Source: Bathynomus jamesi
Taxonomy: Eukaryota > Arthropoda > Malacostraca > Isopoda > Cirolanidae
Reading direction: 5' to 3'
Length of the DNA stretch: 64,000 nt
Assembly (NCBI GenBank): GCA_023014485.1
Contig: JAJOZX010005606.1
Coordinates: 62,001-126,000, forward strand
Part shown: piece after piece, positions 31,135 through 41,484 of the stretch
Numbering within the stretch: the first letter of the stretch is position 1
Layout of the letters: the number at the start of each line of letters is the position of its first letter
Position numbers and translations under genes: made by a program
The notes under the pieces: model-generated
The model's input: only the letters and a program-made list of their open reading frames with translations
Told to the model about the DNA's origin: nothing
The model's database searches: none

Positions 31135-31817
31135 GGATCTTTTCCGTTTCATGTACTCTTTCCAATTTTGTTGAAAATAAGATATTTTATGTAGAATTTT
31201 ACGCTGATTTAAAAAATGTAAGTGTTTTGTGGAGAAATGAGCGGTTCAAAAGTTATGTTTGTTATTTTAATTTTGTATTAGGTCAAAAACTATAACAATA
31301 CAACTGAAAACTAATAGAAGAGTTATTGTATTCTTTAGTAATATTAGCTTATGTCACTAAGTATTTGTGTGAATAGATTTCGACCGTTATTTTTCTGTCC
31401 GGTTAAGTTAATTGAATGCCCGGTTAGGTCAACTAAATACCCGGTTAGGTTAACTGAATGCCCAGTTAGGTCAAATGAATGCCCGGTTAGGTCAACTGTA
31501 CGCCCTTGATGATTGGTTAGGTTAAGTGGTGATATTTTTGTTAGTTTTAACGAAAATATCACAACTTAACCTAACCAATCGTCAAGGGCATACAGTTTAC
31601 CTAACTGGGTATTCAATTAACCTAACCGGGCATTCAGTTGACCTAACCTGGCATTCAGTTGACCTAACCGGGCATTCAGTTAACCTAACCTAGCCTAACT
31701 TTCGAACCGCTCATTTCTCCAAAAGAAGACTTACATCTTTGAAATCAACGTAAAGATCTACATTAAATATCTTATTTTCAACAAAATCGGAAGCAGTGCA
31801 AGAAACAGAAAAGATCT
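31135..31817. mobile_element. Snapback element, 683 bp, exact 8-bp target duplication
   Basis: Ends ggatcttttccgtttc and its near-complement. Flanks are both caggtcaa (31127-31134 and 31818-31825). The arms extend for hundreds of bases (tttgttgaaaataagatatt, ggagaaatgagcggttc) to a centre near 31545, with several ~21-bp repeats of gaatgcccggttaggtcaac in each arm and the common core at the tip. The left arm has an extra ~110 bp (about 31275-31385), so it is not perfectly symmetric. Confidence 0.88.
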
Positions 31818-31825
31818 CAGGTCAA

Positions 31826-32189
31826 CATTAAATAATAATGATGTCACCAAATTATTAGTATATAAACTCTTCTAATTTTTCAAATTATCATTCTGATTAT
31901 TCTGATTTGACCTAGAGGCTGAAGGATTCGAATTTTAGAATATTTAAAATATTTAGAATATTTTAGAAGCAGTAAAATTCAGTCAGAGCATCCCTTTGTC
32001 TTCTCCTTTGAGCCCTGCTTTCTCCAGATAACTTAGTTTTAAAATAGGATAAATAATTTCCCGATACCGTCCAAGAAGAATCGGGGAACCGTCATATAAT
32101 TTAGTAAGTTTTCACAGAATCCTCCGATCCACTACAAGAAGAAATCGGAGTGTAGTATAAAAGAAACTACTGCAATTCCCTACACGGTG
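31826..32189. other. No recognisable feature
   Basis: AT-rich. A loose inverted similarity (aagaatcggggaacc / atcctccgatccac) is too weak to call. Confidence 0.4.
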
Positions 32190-32610
32190 CCAGCTACCCC
32201 AGAGTGAGAAAATCCGTTCCTGCCACCTAACCAGAACCCCCATCAACCTCGAACCACCCAAGACCATAGAAGGAGGGTTAACATATATATTACAGGATAA
32301 CTGCCCTGTTCATACTGCCAGGATCATCAGACGGTGGTTTCAGGAACAACGAGGTGTCGAGCTGCTGAATTGGCCCACCATCAAGAGGTGTGACCTAAAC
32401 CCCACTGAAAATGTGTGGGAAATGTGATTAACGCTTGGGAAGCTGGGAAGGAACGGGCATCTCGGCACCTGCTGGATACACAATGACAGAGTGGGAACTT
32501 TTCCGCAGGAACCCACAAGTCATTTACAATCACGTGGCATCTGTTTCAAATAGGCAACGAGAGGTCATTAATAATAATGGAGGATGGACCAAGTATTGAG
32601 TAATTGTGTA
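32190..32610 (+). pseudogene. Tc1-like transposase, C-terminal remnant
   Basis: Plus strand: QDNCPVHTARIIRRWFQEQR GVELLNWPTIKRCDLNPTEN VWEM. This is the DNxPxH (second Asp) and SPDLNPIENxW (final Glu) pair of Tc1-type DDE proteins, with 36 residues between Asp and Glu. After a stop and frameshift it ends around GGWTKY (about 32580-32600), the usual C-terminus. Normal WPAxSPDLNP is altered to WPTIKRCDLNP. No inverted ends found nearby. Confidence 0.82.
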
Positions 32611-32969
32611 TAGTAATGTTATGGGTGTGATGTAGTAAATATATATTTATTTACTCAGTTCCTTATAATTTTAACATTATATTTTGTATGTTCTTAAGAA
32701 AATCCCTAAATTTATTTGATTCATGTTTATTTTTGTAATAAAAAATTGAACTATGTTATCATTATCTCTCCATGGATAGACCTTTTCCTAGATAATCATT
32801 TGTTGATGATGCATGGACTTTAAACAGAAATGTTATTGCCTGGAGGAAAAGTCGATACTACAATTTATCTTACACTTTAACTATAACATGGCCACATCAA
32901 AATCCTTTGATTGAAAGTTTTTAAAGTATCCCACGTTTGTGAAATAACCTAACTACTCTATTCCCTGAG
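32611..32969. other. No recognisable feature
   Basis: AT-rich sequence without motifs. Confidence 0.4.
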
Positions 32970-33075
32970 AGGGGGAGGAAGGGAGTGAGGGTGGGGACTG
33001 GGGTTTAAGAGGGACTGCGTTGTTGTCACATCTCGGAGAGGGTGGAGCGGAACTACTGCAGGCGACTGTACTTGG
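32970..33075 (-). repeat. Dispersed repeat Y, copy 2
   Basis: Reverse complement of 29665-29765 (gagagggtggagcggaacta; gactgcgttg). About 3.3 kb separates the inverted pair. Confidence 0.7.
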
Positions 33076-33084
33076 CTATGTGAG

Positions 33085-33185
33085 ATGGAGAACATAGGAA
33101 AGCCATTCTAGACAACATTAAGCCAGTTCTAGGGGTGAGACCACAACTTGACCTCCGTTGCGGCATTGCAGAGAGAGACCAACGC
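33085..33185 (+). mobile_element. CR1-like LINE 3' tail fragment
   Basis: ggggtgagaccacaacttga followed by cctccgttg ... agagagaccaac resembles ggggccaccagcttgacctt ... agagagaccaac at the end of the 53.9-55.0 kb LINE. Similarity is partial. Confidence 0.45.
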
Positions 33186-33210
33186 GCAAAACATTTAACA
33201 GGTTGACAGG

Positions 33211-33244
<34 letters not shown>

Positions 33245-33246
<2 letters not shown>

Positions 33247-33740
33247 TGTTGCATTCACAGTTGTGTTCCAGGAAGAGAACTACGATTTCGAACGCCATCA
33301 GGATGAATTATAGTCTGACAGAATATACATTTTGACTCTTTGAGACCCTTGGCATAAGATTTTGACAAAACATTGGTACAAATATGTCTTGAAACATCGT
33401 CCTTGAACATAACATTTGTTCCCTTATCTGTAAAGTAATACCTATCTCAAAATTTTATGACAAGCGTGTGACTGGTAATCTATTTCCATTGTAATATTAT
33501 GATCCATCGCTTATGGGAGAATGGTTGGCAATTTCAAGGAATTTGACTTCATATCAGAAACTGAAGGTTTAAAAAACGCGAGATATTTTTAACCATAATT
33601 CTTTGGTCGATGAATATACTCGTAGTTAAAAACACTCATTTACTAATACAAATTGCTCCTATATCTGGAAAAACTGATTTTTTTCTATAATATTGTAGAA
33701 ATTATTATAATTATTATTATATTAGAAATTATTATTACTA
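33245..33740. other. No recognisable feature
   Basis: Follows a (TA)n tract at 33213-33242; AT-rich, unassigned. Confidence 0.4.
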
Positions 33741-34345
33741 GCTAATGAGGACCCTACGGGCCCATTTAGTTAGAACCTGCGGTGCTGGGGCTTTCGGCCT
33801 CAGTAATTGGGGGTTCAGCGGCCTCCCAATTACTGGGAGTCAATATTTTTCGATCAATAAAACTATAGAAAAGAACGCAGCCATGAAAATCTTAAGCTTC
33901 ACAAGTCTTGATACAATTTTTTTATTATTACGGGCGGCAATGTGAAACTCAAGATTTTCATGACTGCGTTCTTTTCTATAGTTTTATTGACCAAATAATT
34001 GAACCGACAGTAATTGAGGGTTCAATTATTTGGTCAATAAAACTATAGTCATGAAAAGCTTAAGCTTCACAAATCTTGACACAATGTGACGCTCAAGATT
34101 TTCATGGCTGCGTTCTTTTCTATAGTTTTATTGCGTTACTGGGGCCTTCGGGCCCAGTAATTGGGGTGGGGGCTGGTCACTCATATATTTTCGTTCGTCG
34201 CTCACCACCCCGATCCACCATACGAAGTTTTGTCGAAATCGGTTCAGAAACGTAAAAGTTTTTTCTGCGGACAGACGGACAGACATTCGGTGAATTATAG
34301 CAAGACTAGCAAAAATACTCGTCCTACAGGGGGGATATTCTCTAA
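33741..34345. repeat. Composite repeat with two hairpins (relative of S)
   Basis: Hairpins at 33853-33998 and 34030-34135 match that in repeat S (caataaaactatagaaaaga ... tctatagttttattg). Parts reading cagtaattgggg also occur at 22765 and 21080. The right end has gaaatcggttcag ... cggacagacggacagacatt, a pattern seen again around 36790-36910 as cagacatgcggtgaattatg. Confidence 0.7.
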
Positions 34346-34464
34346 GCAAGTTAGAATTTAACATTTACAGTTAGCTCACGAATCACTTAAATTTTAAATG
34401 CAGCTTCACAGATTTTACTTGATGGTCACGAAGCAGTTAAATTTCAAATACAACTTGTCACATA

Positions 34465-35115
34465 AAGGTAATGAAAATTGCAAGAAGGAAAGGAGCACAG
34501 ATGAACCTAACGATAGGGAATCGGACCTTAGAAGCTGAGCAGTTTAAATATCTGGGAAGTTTATTAACCAACAATGGAGATTGCAATAAGGAAGCAAGAT
34601 CTAGAATTGGTATGGGTAAAGTAGCTTTTGAGAGAGAGAAAAGACTACTTACAGGTAAACTCAACTTGAAGCTGAAGAAAAGGTAGTAAAAAGTTTGATA
34701 TGAAGTGTGGTACTGTATGGAAAAGAAACATGGACACTGAAAACAATTGAAAAGAAACTCCTGGAAAGTTTTGAAATGTGGATTTGGAGAAGAATGCTAA
34801 ATATAAGCTGGAGGTAACACCAAAGTAATGAGGAAGTACTGCAACAGGTGAGGGAGGAAAGAAGACTCATTAAGGTGATAAGAGAAAGACAGAAGAAATG
34901 GATCGGACATGTGTTGAGAGGAGAAGGATTGTTGAAGGAGGTGATAGAGGGTAGATATGAAGGTAGAAGGCCAAGGGAAAGGAAAAGGAAATCAATGCTG
35001 GATGATTTGAAGGCAGGCAGGAGCTATGAGATGAAAAGGATAGCTCAAGATAGAACACTTTGGCGGGACACATGAGTTGGACCTGCCTGATAGGCAGAAC
35101 ACGATGGATGGATGG
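34465..35115 (+). pseudogene. RTE-like LINE, C-terminal region and 3' tail
   Basis: Plus strand: EQFKYLGSLLTNNGDCNKEA RSRIGMGKVAF, then VVLYGKETWTLKTIEKKLLE SFEMWIWRRMLNISW, then EEVLQQVREERRLIKVIRER QKKWIGHVLRGEGLLKEVIE and RRPRERKRKSMLDDLKAGRS YEMKRIAQDRTLWRD. This is the thumb to C-terminus of an RTE-clade reverse transcriptase. Stops at about 34685 and after ISW break it. It ends in a short (GATG)n tail at 35102-35117, as expected for an RTE 3' terminus. Confidence 0.9.
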
Positions 35116-35569
35116 ATTCTTTTCTAAATTTATTCACCAACTTGATTTTCTTCATTCCACGAAAGTGTGTGAAACTCTGTAGAAGCGTATTAGGACTTGA
35201 TTTACTTATAGACTTTAATGATAGGGAAGGCCACCAGTCCACGTTTCTATAAAATGTTATGTTTTTCTAATGGCCAGAAAATCAACAAAGCCAGCAGATC
35301 AACAAATTCAAGGGTTAATATGCAGCAAATGGCCCCACCTTGAGTTCATAATTTTTGATGTTAGCATTCGGTAGTATACAGCAATAAAATAAATTTGTTG
35401 AAAGCCAGACTCCCCGCATTTCAAAATTAACGAAGTTATTGATTTTTTAAGTTTTAACCATTTTTTTTGTTTCGCGACCTGCCAGCAGGCATAAGACATT
35501 CTCGCTCTCAGACAATTTTCTGAAAATGTGTGGGCGACCAATCACAGTGCACCTTTTTTAACCAATAGT

Positions 35570-35703
35570 AGGCTATTAAACACTCAAAAACAATCACGCC
35601 TTAATGAACCAATGACAGCTAATTAGGAATTTTAAAGCTATTAAACACTCAAAAACAACCACGCCTTAATGAACCAACAACAGCTAATTAGGAATTTTAA
35701 AGA
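35570..35703. repeat. Tandem duplication, two ~66-bp units
   Basis: The unit ctattaaacactcaaaaaca ... ggaattttaaag occurs twice in a row with few differences, upstream of the Merlin coding remnant. Confidence 0.9.
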
Positions 35704-35801
35704 ACTTATCAAGTTTTTTTCCCGACAGTTTAGTCACGGAAAAACCTCGGCCTTTGATACAGCTGAGGTCTTTCTTTCTTTTTTAATTTTGTCGCGTAAA
35801 C

Positions 35802-36203
35802 ATGTGCAGTGATTTTTTTTGTGTTAGTTATGAGTTAGGCTACGTTGAAATGTTGAAAATTTTAGGAGACGATTCACGAGCGGTTCACATTTTTCAAGAA
35901 CACGGTGTCATTCTCCGTACGCGAAACTGTCCAGAGTGTTCCCAGCCCCTTTATTTCCGTAGTGACCGAGACGTTTTCGTGTGTAAACGCAAATTTCCAA
36001 AAAACAAGCAGAAGAGTTTGTTTCCGTGCAAATTTACGGGCTCAATATATCTCTTCAAGGGCACGTGGCTAGCGAAGTCACACATTCCGGCAAGTGTTAA
36101 TCTAGCTTTCATAAGCGTTTTCCTCCGAAAACATTTTTCCCAATCCTACTGTGAGCAATACCTAAAGTTAGCGCCGCAAAATAGCCCCACCTCGAGTTCA
36201 TAA
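35802..36203 (+). pseudogene. Merlin-type transposase, N-terminal zinc-ribbon part
   Basis: Open frame of 133 codons from ATG. CPEC at residues 43-46 and Cys61/Cys76 form a likely zinc ribbon; GTWLAKSHIP (87-96) matches the G(T)xFxxSxL box that follows it in IS1595/ISXO2 and Merlin transposases, and a short helical segment (about 100-122) follows. The DDE catalytic domain is missing: the frame runs into an internal copy of the left terminal sequence and stops. Alternative: a captured host zinc-ribbon domain, less likely given the flanking transposon ends. Confidence 0.72.
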
Positions 36204-36229
36204 TTTTTGATGTTAGCATTCGGTAGTAT

Positions 36230-36400
36230 GATGATTGGTTAGGTACAGTATATCAAAGTTAGGTAAATTGAATGCCCGGTTAGGTCAACTGAATGCCCAA
36301 TTAGGTCAACTGAATGCCCGGTTAGGTCAACTGTACACCCTTGACGATTGGTTAGGTTAAGTCATGATATTTTCGTTAGTTTAACGATTTTTTTTCGAAA
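36230..36400. mobile_element. Half copy of the snapback core inside the Merlin-like element
   Basis: gaatgcccggttaggtcaac occurs three times in variants, then acccttgacgattggttagg ... gatattttcgttagtttaac, exactly the arm sequence of the 31 kb element. The second arm is missing. Confidence 0.8.
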
Positions 36401-36409
36401 TCTCTTCAT

Positions 36410-36445
36410 TTAGGTTAGGTTAGGTTAGGCCATTTAGGTTAGGTT
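36410..36445. repeat. Short TTAGG-type repeat
   Basis: Four contiguous TTAGG units, then two more after a short gap. They match the usual arthropod telomere word but are internal to a transposon. Confidence 0.8.
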
Positions 36446-36712
36446 AGATTAAGTCATTTATTTTAGCAATAACGGTAGCGAAATTTAGTTATTAGGGTGT
36501 GTTTTCATGTGCTTCATTCAGAAATGCTACTCATTTGCCCCGTGTTTACTTGAAAATAAAACAAAAAAACAACGATTTTTTTCATACTTTCAATTAAATG
36601 CGGTGCAAATGAATGGCATTTCTGAGGAAAGCACATGAAAACACACCCTAATAACTAACTTTCGTACCAAAAGTCGAGGTGGGGCTATTTGCTGCATATT
36701 TACCAATTCAAG

Positions 36713-37104
36713 AAAGAAAGCAATGGGCCAGAATCTTGAAATTTAGGTGTTCTGTGTTTTAGTAAATAAATTTTTTTTTCTGTGGGGGGTGGGGGAATAA
36801 GTTGGGATACATCTATTTTGGGACACCCGATCTGAAAAAAAGTTGCTAAAACATTCTTGGGATCCCAGACGGTGGCAGACAGGCAGACAGACATGCGGTG
36901 AATTATGGTATGAGATGAGATGATTATGATGATGATGATAATGGTCTTTAGGGTTGAATTCATGTCAAAGAATATCACGGTAAATTTGTCTTTCTCAAAT
37001 ACATCCTGAACGACTCCAGCAGAAACTATTTATTTTTAAAAGTAAAAATTCATTCTGAGAGAAATGCATACTGTATGTCTCTAACAGTATCCATGCAGCA
37101 GCTA

Positions 37105-37159
<55 letters not shown>

Positions 37160-38327
37160 TATATATATATGAGTGATAAAATTCGCAAGGTAAATGAAAA
37201 CTGATTACGAGCCGTTTCGTCTAGTGTAAGACCTGCTCATAGAAAAATATTTTATTGACTCAAACAAAATTATATGTTTGAACAAGAATTTTGTTTTATT
37301 TTAGACACCCAAATTTTTGTTTCGTGTTACAAGACGAATTTTGTTAATAATAATTTTCTGCAGCTAAGAAACATTTAGTTGATCGAACAAAATCTACGTG
37401 TTTGTTTTAAACATCAATTTGTTTAAATTAAACATAAATTATTTTCATTTTCGAATTACTAAAATTTCCAAATTCATTTTTCTGATTCTTTTTCAGGCAG
37501 AATTTCTTCACTTAAATTTAGCTGAACTATTATATATTCAATTATGCACGTTATATATACAGAAATAAATATGAAAATAACTTACCGCAACCGGAGCCGA
37601 GCCGCTTTACCTAAAGTGCTTTATGTGATGTACAAAATGTTTTGTCTTTTAGGTCATTTCGAGTTACGAACGCGATTAACAAATTAAATATTTATAGTTT
37701 TGCTTGATATTAAAATTTATTAAATAATTTTTTAGGTGAAAATATTTATATTTCCATTTAAAAACTTCATATTTAGAAGAAAAAAAGGAAATGAACTTTT
37801 TCGAAACTAAACCAACTAATATTAATTAACCCTTTATGGGTGGGTGTCTCCATGTATATATGTATATGGATCCATGAGTTGTCGTTCGGAAATGTAAATC
37901 ATTTGTGTTTACATACGTAATATTCACAGTAAAATTCTTCTGTAACAAAATTAAACCAAAAATATGCTGTGGTAACTAATTAAAACAATTAGTATATTCC
38001 AACGATTGCTTTGTTTGATTCAAAGGTAATTAAATTTACTTGGTTCGTTGTTTTAAAGATATGATTTGTATTTGTTATAACAAAATGAAGTCAACAAAAT
38101 ACACTTAGTAACTCTAAATAAAGCAATTATTATATTTCAAACATTACTTTATGTGATCTCCAAAAAAAAAACCACAAAAAAAACAGTCAATTAAACTTGT
38201 TTGGTTCCTTTTAATGACAAATTTTTCTTTGTGTTGAGAAGCTCTTGTAATAGACGAAAGCGCTCGGGATCGTTTATAATTTTCCTTGCAGGTTATATCA
38301 CATTTAATAAAGGTCACGAAAAAATTG

Positions 38328-38333
<6 letters not shown>
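36713..38333. other. No gene; (TA)n at 37107-37167
   Basis: 36780-36910 shares the pattern gacagacatgcggtgaatta with 34260-34300. A gatgat run lies at about 36914-36940. The remaining 1.2 kb is AT-rich without motif. Confidence 0.5.
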
Positions 38334-38385
<52 letters not shown>

Positions 38386-38425
38386 ATAAGGAATCATCGC
38401 ACAGAACATTTGAAAGGTTGAAAGA
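38334..38425. repeat. (TC)n tract joined to a CR1-like LINE tail
   Basis: TC repeats to about 38381, then gaaataaggaatcatcgcac ... gaaaggttgaaag. The same tail lies (inverted) at 42643-42700 next to the CR1-like LINE stop. So this is a minimal 3' LINE fragment. Confidence 0.75.
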
Positions 38426-38433
38426 TATATATA

Positions 38434-38760
38434 TGTTAACCCCTCCGTCTATGGCCCTGGGGTGGTTCGAATCGACGGGGGTTCTTGTTTGGGAGGCAGC
38501 AACGGATATTTTCTCGCGATACTTTTTTTCTATAATATTCTTATTTCTTTTCTCTCGCTATAGGGTCGACAGTTGTTAATTCTTCTCTTTCTATAATACT
38601 CTGATACTTTTTCTGATACTAAAATTATCGACTTTTCTTTTATAACTTATCGACTTTACTAAGTTCTTCTGAAGAGAGCCCAACTCGAAGGAGAAAATAA
38701 AAAGTTTCTCTTACTGTAATTTACTTCTAAAAAATGTACAGGTAGTGCTCTGAATTTACA
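38434..38760 (+). mobile_element. LTR-like repeat, copy 1 (possible solo LTR)
   Basis: A 327-bp segment from TG (tgttaacccctccgtctatg) to CA (...gctctgaatttaca). It shares with 41549-41848 its head (cctccgtctatggcc, cgacgggggttct), ggcagcaacggat and tail (tctcttactgtaattta / tacaggtagtgctc). TG...CA borders suit an LTR, but I see no flanking target duplication, polypurine tract or gag-pol, so the class is tentative. Confidence 0.5.
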
Positions 38761-39772
38761 GGGGTAGAGGTTCGACCTCTTTCGACCATAGCTCAGGCCG
38801 GAATCTAAAAAGTTAAGGAGGCAAGGGGCCTCTGCCCCCTCCTCGCAGCGAGGCTGCTAACAAGGGAGTCTCGTAGTAGTGACCAAAGAAGAGAGCCGTA
38901 ATGAAGTGAAGTTAATTTTACAATTACATGTATCATATAAGTCTAAATGTTGGGGGAATGCAGTTGAAGGTTAAGTTTCCCCCCTTTTTAAAAACATGAT
39001 CAGATGTTTGAAAGATTCCAAATAAAAATAAAAAAATAAAAATAAAAACTAATCGTATTTTTTCGCCGAGTCTACATTTCTGAAGGCGATATCATTTCGT
39101 AGTAGTACATAAGTACAGTCTAAGTACATCATTGAGTACGTATTAATTTTGGTTCATTACAATTACGATTACAATTACCAATTAATTCATATTCACTTAT
39201 TATTGTTTAATTACACTTCCATTTAAAGTACATTACACGTTATTATTAATTACAGTTTCATTAAAGTACATTACGTTATATTAAATTAAAATATTACAGT
39301 TAATTACAATTAAACAGTTGCTATAACTTTGTTTTGTTTTTAGTGTTTCATATTAATAGACAATTAAGATGTTAGAAATATAATACAAAGTACATGGGCA
39401 CATACGGTATGGATTTATATACAACATATGTTATATTATGTTATAATATGTTATAAATTTGAATCAGAGCGAGAGGAGATATTTATCTTAGAAGAGTTCG
39501 ATTTTGCTGTGATTAGCGAATTCGACCACTTACCTAAGCATTTATGAATATCTTGCGAGGGGTGAACGCACTTGAAAAAAAAATAATAAAAAAATAATAC
39601 GAGAACGTATTTGCGCGTTTTCGAACGAATGCATAAAGTTTTGCATTTCATGAGCATAATGAATATTTAATAAAATTGATATAGGATAATGATCAAGATA
39701 AGATATGGACATATGGATTATGGGGGGGGGGGATATGGTCGAATAATAGTTATATTTCTACTACATAACATA
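38761..39772. other. No recognisable gene
   Basis: Includes a small GC-rich patch (38815-38880) with a gcctctgccccctcctcgca block, an (AAATA)n-like run near 39020 and a run of G at 39722-39731. No coding motif. Confidence 0.45.
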
Positions 39773-40762
39773 TAGGGTGTCCCAAAAAAAACTATATACT
39801 CTTTATAGCATCATATATTTTATAATTTAAAAAAAAACCAAACAATATATTGTTATAGCAATTGCCAATGAAAGGTAAATTAGTAATCTAAGTGATCAAA
39901 ATGTTATAGCGAGTTGTTTGCATATAAAATTTAATTAACTACGCCAAGTGCTCAAAATGTTCTCCGGCGGCATGAATGCACTTTCAATACAACAAAATCG
40001 TGTGGTCTGATGAAGCTACCTTCAAGCTGAATGGCACAGTAAATCGACACAACTGCAGGTACTGGTCACTTGATAATCCACACGTTTATGTGGATAAACA
40101 TGTTAATTTACCAGGATTAAAAGCATGGTGTGGTTTATCATCCAGGGGTTTGGCTGGACCATTTTTCTTTAATGGGACAGTTACCGGTGCCGATCTCGAC
40201 ATGCTGTGGACAGAAATTATACCTGCAGTTCGGGAGTTGTTTGGAAACGACGACTTTTACTTTCAACAAGATGGAGCCCCCCCCCCCTCATTATCATTGT
40301 GATGTCAGAAGGTACCTCGATGAAACGTTGCCTAACCGTTGGATAGGACGAAGTGGAAGCGTTGAGTATCCTCCACGTTCACCGGACTTGACTCCACTTG
40401 ATTTTTACTTGTGGGGCTACCTGAAGGATGCAGTTTATGGTACAAGACCTGCAACACTCGAACACCTTAAGGATGCAATTAGGGAAAAGTGTGGGACCAT
40501 CACAGCATCCACATTAGTCCATGTCTGCAAATCAGTTAGTCGACGCATTCAAAAGTGCATTCATGCCGCCGGAGAACATTTTGAGCACTTGGCGTAGTTA
40601 ATTAAATTTTATATGCAAACAACTCGCTATAACATTTTGATCACTTAGATTACTAATTTACCTTTCATTGGCAATTGCTATAACAATATATTGTTTGGTT
40701 TTTTTAAAATTATAAAATATATGATGCTATAAAGAGTATATAGTTTTTTTTGGGACACCCTG
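39773..40762 (+). mobile_element. Foldback Tc1/mariner element, 211-bp inverted repeats
   Basis: Left arm 39773-39983 and right arm 40552-40762 are nearly perfect inverted copies, starting tagggtgtcccaaaaaaaac. The right arm contains the transposase end [16 protein letters not shown]; the left arm contains the same codons in antisense. The original 5' end and DNA-binding domain were replaced by an inverted copy of the 3' end. Confidence 0.92.
39976..40597 (+). pseudogene. Tc1/mariner-superfamily transposase, catalytic domain nearly complete
   Basis: Reads [20 protein letters not shown] (first Asp), [30 protein letters not shown] (second Asp), then a frame change in a C run at about 40277-40286, then [38 protein letters not shown] (third Asp) to HFEHLA-stop at 40595-40597. 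All three Asp are present, about 41 residues between the last two if the C-run slip is discounted. The N-terminal HTH is missing. It is the best preserved catalytic domain in the window. Confidence 0.92.
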
Positions 40763-41159
40763 TATAAATAATGACTTCTATAGAGTGTACAGTTTTTATT
40801 ATGATGTTAAAGAATTTTCATACTTTGAATACTAGAGATATGATGAAGGGAAATTAATGACGGGAAAATGTGACGTCATAGTTATTGAATTTGTACGTAT
40901 AGTACAAATCATTATTAGGAAGATTTACAAGAACGAATTAGGGACAAAGAGTGGGTATTAATGACTAAGAAGTACAACTACGGGTTCCAATCCTGTTATA
41001 TGCAATGTGTATGCATAATCTAGGGTCGAGGGTGAGATGCAAGACAATCATAATTAATTATAATAACTTCTATAACAAATGAAAAATGGATACGACTAAA
41101 CCATAGAAATGGTAGATCGTAGGTTGTGAAACAAACAAAAAATAGGAAGCTACAAGTAA
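40763..41159. other. No recognisable feature
   Basis: AT-rich; no motif or repeat recognised. Confidence 0.4.
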
Positions 41160-41262
41160 AATTATTATCCAAACTCGCGTTAAGCGATTTGGTTCTTATG
41201 TAAAAATGAATATTGAATTATTCATTGTTCATTTTTACTATATATATATATATATATATATA
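41160..41262. repeat. Short piece of repeat T plus (TA)n
   Basis: ccaaactcgcgttaagcgat and attcattgttcatttttac match the borders of repeat T at 42350-42610 and 63405-63610, with the middle missing. A TA tract follows. Confidence 0.65.
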
Positions 41263-41484
41263 AAATCTTGGTTAACCTTGGTTTTGCTTCCGCCCGAATT
41301 GTTCATTCTGACGAAGGTCAAGCTTTTCACTCCACCTTAGACCTACAGTTTAACGTGGAATCCGAACCACGCCCCACCAGAGCTTAGTGTCTCAACCACT
41401 AGGCTACCCAGGGTACCCATTTATCTACCAACCAATTTTTCATTTTGTGGAAGGATGAACAGCTGGGTTTGCTGCGCGCCGCTA

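Larger units (their letters stand above)
35313..36704 (+). mobile_element. Merlin-like DNA transposon, 1392 bp, exact 8-bp TSD
   Basis: Ends ggttaatatgcagcaaatgg and complement of ...atttgctgcatatttacc. Flanks aattcaag at 35305-35312 and 36705-36712 are identical. A second copy of the left end (agccccacctcgagttcata, 36180-36228) lies inside, followed by half of the snapback core and an inner inverted repeat (36485-36530 with 36613-36660). The coding piece is an IS1595/ISXO2-type N-terminus, which supports Merlin. Structure suggests two related elements joined or one rearranged element. Confidence 0.8.

Noticed and set aside
35802..36203. Host zinc-ribbon gene
   Set aside because: The frame lies between transposon ends with an exact target duplication and runs into terminal sequence; a Merlin remnant is the better explanation.
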